Positions 1 through 5,304 of a DNA stretch of 6,475 nt are shown piece after piece. Origin of the DNA: Candidatus Poseidoniaceae archaeon (GTDB lineage: Archaea; Thermoplasmatota; Poseidoniia; Poseidoniales; Poseidoniaceae); the NCBI GenBank assembly GCA_022425185.1, contig JAKMFY010000146.1, positions 1 to 6,475 of the forward strand, given 5' to 3'. Every line of letters begins with the position of its first letter. The stretch's first letter is position 1. The notes beneath the pieces were generated by a model that saw nothing but the letters and a program-made list of their open reading frames with translations, had not been told where the DNA came from and did no database searches. Position numbers and translations under genes: made by a program.

Positions 1-3000
1 GGTTACAACTCGAACTTTGGTAAGCGAAGTTCACCCTCAACTTCAGATACGCCAATCGGCGGTATTCTTGATGAAACCGTTCGCACCGATCAGGGAGGAT
101 GGAGCATTGATGGGGCTTTACCGGCTGGGCTTACGTTCAGTTCAATCAATGGCACAGTTTGGGGTACACCTACAGTCGTCTCAGCCAATTGGACAACCTA
201 CACGATACGAGTGTTCAACAGCGCAGGTTCGTCCACCCATACCATCTCTTTGCGGGTCATTGACGAGTTGCCAACGCTGAGTTATGCGCCCCAAGAATTC
301 AACATGACCAACAATACAGTCCACGCTGATTTACCACTTGAACCCGTTCTCACTGGCCCTGGTGAAATCACTTCGTGGGTGATTGAACCGTCATTACCAA
401 CGGGCTTGTTCCTCGGTTCTGAAAACGGTACAGTATGGGGTGTGCCGACTTCCATCACTAACCGAACAACCTTCACCGTTTGGGCGAACAACAGCGGCGG
501 ATCAAGCAGTGCTACATTCAATATCACAGTTGTCGACCAACTTCCAAACATCTCTTATGTTCCTAGCAGCCTTGTTTTGACTCGAGGAGAGGAAAGTTCG
601 GATCTTCCCCTCAATGCGCAACTGTCCGGGGCCGGAGACATTATTCTGTGGGAAATTGAACCGACGTTACCAAATGGATTGCAATTTGGAGATACCAATG
701 GCAGCATTTGGGGCGTTCCTATGGTCAACATGACACAAACCCAATTCACGATATGGGCCAACAACAGTGGCGGCTCATCAATTGCATTCGTCAACATCAC
801 TGTATGGGAACCGATTGTTACATTGGATTACAATCCAGAGAACTTCACGCTGGTTCGAAGCATTCCGATGACAACACTCCATCCGACAGTAACTGGTGGA
901 AACGTCGAGACATGGGGCATTCATCCATCGATTCCAGCTGGATTGAACTTTGCCGATGGTGTTCTCTCTGGTACGCCAACGGTCAACATGACCTTGTCTA
1001 TGTTCACGATTTATGCGAACACAACGGGCGGTTCTACTTCCCATACCATCAACTTCACCATCCTTGAGCCAGGTGTTATTTTGGATTACAATCCAGAAAA
1101 CCAAACATTGACTCGAGGCTTTGCAATGGTGGTCATGACACCAACAGTAACCAACGGAACAGCGGAATCATGGAGCATAGACCCATTGTTACCAAGTGGA
1201 TTGAACTTTAGCAACGGTGTCATCAGCGGAACACCAACTGTCAACATGAGCCGTCAAACATTCACAGTTTGGGCAAATACAACGGGTGGTAACTCATTCC
1301 ATACCATCAATTTGACCATTGACGAACCAATTGTAACACTTGATTACAACCCTGAGAATCAAACGCTCTACAGAGGCCTTGCAATGGTTTCCATGCATCC
1401 AATTGTAACTGGCGGAAATGTCTCGACATGGGGCATTTCTCCTCAGTTATCACCAGGACTGAATTTTGCTGATGGTGTCATCTATGGGACTCCTACAGCA
1501 AACTATACGACGACAATGTACACGATTTATGCGAATACAACAGGTGGTTCGACGAATCATACAATCAACCTCACCATCCTTGAGCAAGCGGTTGAATTCT
1601 ATTACAATCCAGAGAATGAAACGTTCACAAGAATTGAGGCAACCCTCCTCTGGAGTCCTATAGTCTCTGGAGGAACGCCTGAGACGTGGGAGATAGAGCC
1701 ATCTCTTCCAAATGGTATGGCGTTCAATAATGGAGTCATATCCGGTTCGCCTCTTGTCAACTCTACCCGTACACAGTACATCATTTGGGCAAACAACAGC
1801 GGTGGAAACATTTGGGCATCGATCAACATCACCATCAATGAACCTGAGCCTGAAATCGATTACGATCCAAGCGAACTCGTTCTCACACGTAACACGACAA
1901 TGACCATCTTGCAACCAAATGTTACGGGTGGAACGGTAGACGCATGGGCGATAGAACCTGCACCACCACTGGGCTTAACCTTCCTCAACGGTGTGTTCTC
2001 AGGAACCCCTGAAGTCATCCAGAACAAGACGCAATACATTGTTTGGGCGAACAACAGCGGTGGATGGTTAATGGCGTACATCAACATCACCGTGCTTGAT
2101 ATCGTACCAGAAGTATCCTACACGCCGTTCAACGTAACCCTGACAAATGACACGAGCATTCTCGATATGGTTCCAATCAATCTTGGTGGACCTGTTCTTA
2201 CATGGAGTATATCTCCAGACCTATCTGCAGGCCTTGAATTCAATGAATCAACAGGACGAATCACAGGAACACCGACTGAAGTTCGCCAACGGACCGTTTA
2301 CACCGTTTATGCAACCAATACGGGAGGAACAACGACGACACAGTTCAACATCACAGTCCTTGACCAAGTTCCAATGATTGCATATGTACCATCTGACTCG
2401 GTTCTTCTCAACAACTCGAGCGTCCTTGTAATGCAACCGCTTTCCACTGGTGGAGCGGTAACACTCTGGTCCATAACGCCTGAACCTTCACCTGGCTTGG
2501 TGTTCGATACATCGACTGGTGAATTCAGCGGTATTCCTACTGAGATCATGAACCGCACATTGTATGAGATTACAGCCACAAACGATGTCGGTTCAATGAC
2601 GGTAACAGTGAACATAACGGTCGAGGATTTGGTCTACAACGTCTCGCTAGGTCCAATTTATCTGCTCAACAATTCAGAAATATCCGTGTTCGAGGCAACA
2701 TCATTGATCACTGGTTCAATCTACGAAATTAGTCCTGACTTGCCAACAGGTCTCTTCTTTGGAGCAGACAATGGAACAATTTGGGGAACACCAACATCTT
2801 TGATTCCGTTAACGAACTTCACCATCTTTGCAAACAGCAGTTTGTTCACTGATTCCTTTGAAATCCAAATCGAAGTTCTAGAAGACACGGATTTGGATGG
2901 ATTGCCAAATCAATTACCAGTCGATTACGACCCAATGGGCGGTCTGATTGAAGACTTGGATGATGATAATGATGGCTTCACAGACGTCATGGAAGGCGAC

Positions 3001-4467
3001 TGTGTCTCTGACCCATTGGATGTAACTTCTGTACCAAGAGACCTTGATGGTGACTTCATCTGTAACGAATTAGATGACGATATCGATGGTGATGGCCTGA
3101 ACAACACAGTTGAGACCAACACAAGCACCTACGTTGATGCCAACAACACCGGAACCGATGCATGGGATGCCGATACCGATGGTGATGGCATTTGTGATGG
3201 ACCGATTGCACCTGCTTTGCCAATCGATTATTGTGAGGCTGGACCAGATGCATTCCCGAACGATGCAGCTGCATGGCTCGATACAGATAACGATGGAATG
3301 CCTGATGAGTTAGATGGAACTTCTTCAACTGGATTGATTGAGGATACTGACGATGATAACGACAACTGGACAGATCTCGATGAAGCTGAATGTGGCCCAA
3401 CCGATGCCAAGGATGCCATGGATACCCCTGTCGACAGCGATGGCGATGGCATCTGTGACTTCAATGAAGTTCTAACCGTCATCTACGGTACAGGTGAGTT
3501 TGAGTTCCTTCAAGGACAACGCAACATCTCGGTTCTGCCAATTGTTACAGGAATGACTGTCGATGTATGGACGATTTCACCTCCACTTCCATACGGTCTC
3601 CTCTTCGGTGGTGAAACACTTGCGCGAACCTCTTCAGGAAATGGAACCATCTACGGTGTTCCATTCGTAGGTTCAAACCTCACAACGTACACCGTTACTG
3701 CACAGAATTTGTTGACTGGAGCGACCATGATGACCATGTTCAATCTTTCAATTGCTGAAGATTACGACCTTGATGGATTGGCAAACAATGGAACTCGTCT
3801 CGGTCTCTTTGAAGCGGATTACGATGATGATGGTGATGGATTCAACGATTCGTTCGAGTTAGAATGTGGTGGAAATCCATACAACCGTTCATCCGTTCCA
3901 AAGATTGAATCGAATGGTGAATGTTACACATACCGTCAATACGAAGAGGCTCCAGAGAAGGACAAGAATCCGTTCAAACCAATCTGCTTCCCAATCATCT
4001 TCCTCGTCCTTGCCTTCTTCATCGTGGTTCCAATCATCTTGACACGACGACAAGAGCGAGTTGGAGTTCGTGCTGAGCACGTAACTGCATCTCCAGCATT
4101 CAGCAGTGGAACTGGAACACGAAGTGATCCATTCGTTGTGAAGAGTGCTATTTGCCCATACAATCGTAAAACAAAGAGCACAGAAACCATCCGCGTGATG
4201 GAAATGTCTCCGAAGTATGAGTCGAAGTTTGAAGAGACGTACATTGAAGCGAATATGAAGCGCTTCGGAGCAGTTCCTTACGGCGGAATCCAAGATGGAA
4301 TAGGATTACTCAAATCGAATGATGATGGAACACTTCAATTCCAATTCACTTTTGATGGAACCATCAAACCAAGTCGACATGGAATGGTCTACAAGTCTGA
4401 AATGGTCCTTGATGACAAGACGTACTTCGTTTGGCACGTTGAAACAAAAGGTCAGGATCAGAAGTAA
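1..4467 (+). CDS. Giant Ig-repeat / TSP3-like calcium-binding surface protein with single C-terminal membrane helix (5' partial)
   Basis: The frame is open from the first base to the TAA at 4465-4467, so the gene starts outside the window. GTG at 211 is an internal Val codon, because residues before it already match the repeat (W-S-I-D ... L-P-A-G-L, N-G-T-V-W-G-T-P-T). Visible residues 1-90 are the end of one Ig-like repeat. Residues 91-961 are ten tandem Ig-like repeats of the He_PIG kind. Residues 962-1156 are an Asp-rich TSP3-like block, 1157-1253 another Ig-like repeat, and 1254-1309 a short TSP3-like block. Residues 1328-1347 form a hydrophobic helix followed by Arg-Arg, and 1351-1488 a soluble domain. 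Such architectures are known for archaeal cell-surface and adhesion proteins; binding partner and role are not visible. The ectodomain carries about 60 N-x-S/T sequons and no Cys in the tandem Ig repeats. The membrane helix with positive charges after it predicts an outside ectodomain and a cytoplasmic C-terminus. Bases 1-45 may contain a frame disruption (see findings). Function as an adhesin or stalk is inference. Confidence 0.9.
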   Translation, partial: GYNSNFGKRSSPSTSDTPIGGILDETVRTDQGGWSIDGALPAGLTFSSINGTVWGTPTVVSANWTTYTIRVFNSAGSSTHTISLRVIDELPTLSYAPQEFNMTNNTVHADLPLEPVLTGPGEITSWVIEPSLPTGLFLGSENGTVWGVPTSITNRTTFTVWANNSGGSSSATFNITVVDQLPNISYVPSSLVLTRGEESSDLPLNAQLSGAGDIILWEIEPTLPNGLQFGDTNGSIWGVPMVNMTQTQFTIWANNSGGSSIAFVNITVWEPIVTLDYNPENFTLVRSIPMTTLHPTVTGGNVETWGIHPSIPAGLNFADGVLSGTPTVNMTLSMFTIYANTTGGSTSHTINFTILEPGVILDYNPENQTLTRGFAMVVMTPTVTNGTAESWSIDPLLPSGLNFSNGVISGTPTVNMSRQTFTVWANTTGGNSFHTINLTIDEPIVTLDYNPENQTLYRGLAMVSMHPIVTGGNVSTWGISPQLSPGLNFADGVIYGTPTANYTTTMYTIYANTTGGSTNHTINLTILEQAVEFYYNPENETFTRIEATLLWSPIVSGGTPETWEIEPSLPNGMAFNNGVISGSPLVNSTRTQYIIWANNSGGNIWASINITINEPEPEIDYDPSELVLTRNTTMTILQPNVTGGTVDAWAIEPAPPLGLTFLNGVFSGTPEVIQNKTQYIVWANNSGGWLMAYINITVLDIVPEVSYTPFNVTLTNDTSILDMVPINLGGPVLTWSISPDLSAGLEFNESTGRITGTPTEVRQRTVYTVYATNTGGTTTTQFNITVLDQVPMIAYVPSDSVLLNNSSVLVMQPLSTGGAVTLWSITPEPSPGLVFDTSTGEFSGIPTEIMNRTLYEITATNDVGSMTVTVNITVEDLVYNVSLGPIYLLNNSEISVFEATSLITGSIYEISPDLPTGLFFGADNGTIWGTPTSLIPLTNFTIFANSSLFTDSFEIQIEVLEDTDLDGLPNQLPVDYDPMGGLIEDLDDDNDGFTDVMEGDCVSDPLDVTSVPRDLDGDFICNELDDDIDGDGLNNTVETNTSTYVDANNTGTDAWDADTDGDGICDGPIAPALPIDYCEAGPDAFPNDAAAWLDTDNDGMPDELDGTSSTGLIEDTDDDNDNWTDLDEAECGPTDAKDAMDTPVDSDGDGICDFNEVLTVIYGTGEFEFLQGQRNISVLPIVTGMTVDVWTISPPLPYGLLFGGETLARTSSGNGTIYGVPFVGSNLTTYTVTAQNLLTGATMMTMFNLSIAEDYDLDGLANNGTRLGLFEADYDDDGDGFNDSFELECGGNPYNRSSVPKIESNGECYTYRQYEEAPEKDKNPFKPICFPIIFLVLAFFIVVPIILTRRQERVGVRAEHVTASPAFSSGTGTRSDPFVVKSAICPYNRKTKSTETIRVMEMSPKYESKFEETYIEANMKRFGAVPYGGIQDGIGLLKSNDDGTLQFQFTFDGTIKPSRHGMVYKSEMVLDDKTYFVWHVETKGQDQK
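100..2883 (+). repeat. Tandem Ig-like repeat array (one partial plus ten complete units)
   Basis: Complete units begin near 271, 544, 811, 1069, 1327, 1585, 1843, 2107, 2371 and 2629, giving lengths of 91, 89, 86, 86, 86, 86, 88, 88, 86 and 85 codons. Each unit follows the pattern S/D-Y-x-P, T-L-x-R, P-x-V-x-G-G, W-x-I-x-P-x-L-P-x-G-L-x-F, N-G-x-I-x-G-T-P, T-x-Y/F-T-x-x-A-N-N/T-S/T-G-G, and closes with N-I-T-V/I. This is the putative Ig-like He_PIG type of beta-sandwich. The repeats are coding and diverged at DNA level, but short exact stretches persist: the same 20 bases occur at 478-497 and 2041-2060, encoding the W-A-N-N-S-G segment. By hand count units 3 and 5 share 62 of 86 residues. Unit 10 is the most diverged and has Tyr in place of the conserved Trp. 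Confidence 0.88.
2884..3468 (+). other. Asp-rich TSP3-like calcium-binding block A within the giant surface protein
   Basis: Visible residues 962-1156 are dominated by Asp ladders: D-T-D-L-D-G, D-L-D-D-D-N-D-G, D-L-D-G-D, D-D-D-I-D-G-D-G, D-A-D-T-D-G-D-G, D-T-D-N-D-G, D-T-D-D-D-N-D and D-S-D-G-D-G. Alternating Asp at positions 1, 3 and 5 with Gly at 6 is the calcium-loop pattern of thrombospondin type 3 repeats. Six Cys occur here while the Ig repeats have none, so disulfides are plausible. The block probably makes a stiff, calcium-dependent segment between the Ig stalk and the membrane-proximal Ig unit. Calcium binding is inferred from the motif. Confidence 0.85.
3469..3759 (+). other. Isolated eleventh Ig-like unit between two TSP3-like blocks
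   Basis: Residues 1157-1253 have the same core signature as the tandem array (W-T-I-S-P-P-L-P-Y-G-L-L-F, N-G-T-I-Y-G-V-P, T-T-Y-T-V-T-A-Q-N, closing with F-N-L-S-I). The unit carries a longer insertion between the L-x-F strand and the N-G turn (G-G-E-T-L-A-R-T-S-S-G). It is separated from the other ten units by the large Asp-rich block, so it is a membrane-proximal domain rather than part of the tandem run. Confidence 0.8.
3760..3927 (+). other. Short TSP3-like calcium-binding block B (juxtamembrane)
   Basis: Residues 1254-1309 contain D-Y-D-L-D-G-L and D-Y-D-D-D-G-D-G-F-N-D, followed by E-L-E-C-G-G-N-P and S-S-V-P. This matches the C-x-x-x-P ... V-P spacing style of block A (for example G-D-C-V-S-D-P ... 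S-V-P). It has two Cys, again an even number. It ends just before a charged linker (E-E-A-P-E-K-D-K-N-P) that leads into the membrane helix. Confidence 0.8.
3982..4464 (+). other. Transmembrane helix plus cytoplasmic C-terminal domain of the giant surface protein
   Basis: Residues 1328-1347 are almost wholly hydrophobic (rich in I, F, V, L with two Pro and one Cys) and are followed by T-R-R-Q-E-R, a classic stop-transfer with positive charges on the inside. The remaining 138 or so residues are soluble, with no further hydrophobic span and no N-glycosylation sequon. The domain opens with S-G-T-G-T-R-S-D-P-F-V-V and later shows alternating polar and hydrophobic stretches such as L-Q-F-Q-F-T-F-D and T-Y-F-V-W-H-V, which suggests a beta-rich fold. 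I do not recognise a catalytic motif or a named family. Confidence 0.75.
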
Positions 4468-4491
4468 ACCATCCATTAAGGGATATGGTTT
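4466..4491 (+). terminator. Hairpin overlapping the stop codon of the giant gene (possible 3' end structure)
   Basis: AAACCAT at 4466-4472 pairs perfectly with ATGGTTT at 4485-4491, and CC at 4473-4474 can extend the stem against GG at 4481-4482 across a small bulge. The stem starts inside the TAA stop codon. No long T tract follows, so a role as a terminator is only a possibility; it could also be a 3' end protecting structure or chance. Confidence 0.3.
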
Positions 4492-4496
4492 GACAA

Positions 4497-4520
4497 TCTG
4501 AAGAAGTCTGACTTCTGAAG
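4497..4520. promoter_or_regulatory. Palindromic element between the giant gene and the cytochrome gene
   Basis: AGAAGT CTG ACTTCT at 4502-4516 is a perfect inverted repeat with 6-base arms and a 3-base centre. The heptamer TCTGAAG also occurs twice in direct orientation, at 4497-4503 and 4514-4520. The element lies 38 bases before the GTG start of the cytochrome gene and about 10 bases before its candidate TATA element, where an operator could sit. As RNA it could equally form a short hairpin ending the upstream transcript. Confidence 0.3.
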
Positions 4521-4530
4521 GAAACACCCT

Positions 4531-4540
4531 TTTCTAATAG
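4531..4540 (+). promoter_or_regulatory. Weak TATA-like element before the cytochrome b561 gene
   Basis: TTTCTAATAG is centred about 23 bases before the GTG start, close to the spacing expected of an archaeal TATA box on a leaderless or nearly leaderless transcript. The match to TTTAWATA is poor. A short GAGTGG at 4545-4550 could instead act as a weak ribosome binding site on a longer transcript from the upstream gene. Confidence 0.25.
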
Positions 4541-4557
4541 ACTAGAGTGGAACCATC

Positions 4558-5148
4558 GTGCAAAAGTCACATACCTTGCTTGCAAGGTCAATCCATTGGA
4601 GTTTTATTCTCCTCTACATCTATGGTATTTTCAAACAAGTGAATGAGTTAGATGAACTTGAGGAGAATAATCTCCTTCTATTTGAGATTGTATTTGCCAC
4701 TCTATTCCTTGTTATTGTCATTCTACGCTATTCCTACATGAGACGTTTCAAGACGTTCTTGGGGGCTAGAGAACCCGTTCATATCGTCCACTACTACTTC
4801 GCTCGTTCAGTTCACAAAGCAATGTATGCAGTTTTCATATTGCTTCCACTCACTGGCTTGATCATAGCCGCATTGTATACGAACGGATACCAAAATGAGG
4901 ACGGATTATTGATGGGAGCTGCACTTGGCATCCATGAGTTTACTGCAACAGCGAGTTATGTTCTGATCGCTACGCACATTGCAGCAGCGATTTATTCTCG
5001 AATCAAAGGGGAAGGCGTTTGGTCTTCCATGGTTCCTATACTGAAAGAGGACAAACCATCTGAAAACGAATTGGTGAAGAAAATCGCATCGATTGAAGAA
5101 CAAATCTATGATAAGGTGGAAGGATTCTTTAGTTCAAAAAACAAGTAA
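4558..5148 (+). CDS. Cytochrome b561-family membrane electron-transfer protein
   Basis: The 196-residue protein has four hydrophobic spans near residues 12-26, 39-57, 85-107 and 124-148, the size and topology of the prokaryotic b-type cytochrome b561 / hydrogenase cytochrome b family. Histidines sit where the family binds two b haems: H13 in helix 1 (R-S-I-H-W), H86 in helix 3 (R-S-V-H-K), and H126 and H140 in helix 4 (G-I-H-E ... I-A-T-H-I-A-A). The sequence K-G-E-G-V-W-S-S-M-V-P after helix 4 matches the family's K-x-D-G-x-x-x-x-M-x-P ending. Such proteins pass electrons within the membrane, typically to or from quinones; the partner here is unknown. GTG at 4558 is the first possible start, because TAG is in frame at 4543-4545, and it places H13 at the usual depth. 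An extra charged tail of about 35 residues (D-K-P-S-E-N to the end) looks helical. It lies 90 bases after the giant gene on the same strand, so co-transcription is possible but unproven. Confidence 0.85.
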   Translation: MQKSHTLLARSIHWSFILLYIYGIFKQVNELDELEENNLLLFEIVFATLFLVIVILRYSYMRRFKTFLGAREPVHIVHYYFARSVHKAMYAVFILLPLTGLIIAALYTNGYQNEDGLLMGAALGIHEFTATASYVLIATHIAAAIYSRIKGEGVWSSMVPILKEDKPSENELVKKIASIEEQIYDKVEGFFSSKNK

Positions 5149-5170
5149 GACTGGAAACAGTCGATTTCTT
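5149..5170 (+). terminator. GNRA-loop hairpin directly after the cytochrome gene
   Basis: GACTG at 5149-5153 and CAGTC at 5158-5162 form a perfect 5-base stem closed by a GAAA tetraloop, beginning on the base after the TAA stop and followed by the pyrimidine-rich GATTTCTT. The position suggests a 3' end structure or weak terminator. Archaeal termination depends mainly on T tracts, and the tract here is short and interrupted. Confidence 0.4.
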
Positions 5171-5194
5171 CCATATGTAGTTCATTACTGTGAA

Positions 5195-5227
5195 ACCCTT
5201 GTGAGTGTCCAATACATGTACGAGGGT
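5195..5227. repeat. Stem-loop in the convergent intergenic spacer
   Basis: ACCCTTGT at 5195-5202 pairs with ACGAGGGT at 5220-5227 over eight positions with a single T-G wobble, leaving a 17-base loop. It lies midway between two converging genes, so it could help stop transcription from either side. I see no open reading frame or tRNA-like fold in the spacer. Confidence 0.3.
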
Positions 5228-5235
5228 GTTATGAA

Positions 5236-5250
5236 TAAGCCCTTTGCTTA
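5236..5250. repeat. Short inverted repeat with alternative partner in the convergent spacer
   Basis: TAAGC at 5236-5240 pairs with GCTTA at 5246-5250 around a CCTTT loop. The right arm, extended to TTGCTTA at 5244-5250, can instead pair with TAAGCAA at 5275-5281 across 24 bases. The two pairings are mutually exclusive. With the T tract at 5290-5294 on the minus strand, this may form part of the terminator region of the minus-strand gene. Confidence 0.28.
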
Positions 5251-5289
5251 GCACCTAAAACAATCATATTCGTTTAAGCAACTCTTCCT

Positions 5290-5294
5290 AAAAA
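5290..5294 (-). terminator. Oligo-T tract after the minus-strand gene
   Basis: On the minus strand this reads TTTTT, beginning 10 bases past the end of the TAA-type stop region of the gene ending at 5305, and a second TTTT tract follows at 5257-5260. Oligo-T tracts just downstream of a stop codon are the usual archaeal intrinsic termination signal. Confidence 0.45.
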
Positions 5295-5304
5295 GTCTGC
5301 ATAA

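Noticed and set aside
211..213. GTG at 211 as the start codon of the giant gene
   Set aside because: The same frame is open back to base 1, and residues before the GTG match the repeat signature (W-S-I, L-P-A-G-L, N-G-T-V-W-G-T-P-T). The codon lies inside a repeat, with no promoter or ribosome site before it.
17..280. Separate small plus-strand gene starting with TTG
   Set aside because: After about base 45 its product is unlike any repeat or exported protein and overlaps the clear giant reading frame. Only its first dozen residues look real, which is better explained by a frame disruption in the giant gene.
478..2060. CRISPR array suggested by recurring short identical sequences
   Set aside because: The spacing is about 258 bases or its multiples, the repeated parts are inside codons of one open frame, and the sequence between them is equally repeat-derived.
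778..2615. Minus-strand open frames of 76-154 codons opposite the Ig repeats
   Set aside because: They recur with the repeat period, giving similar products from successive repeats, and their composition is that of antisense shadows of the coding strand.
3889..4293. Minus-strand frames of 134 and 102 codons opposite the membrane helix and C-terminal domain
   Set aside because: They overlap the well-supported plus-strand domain, lack a promoter or ribosome site, and their hydrophilic Cys- and Ser-rich products look like translation of antisense sequence.
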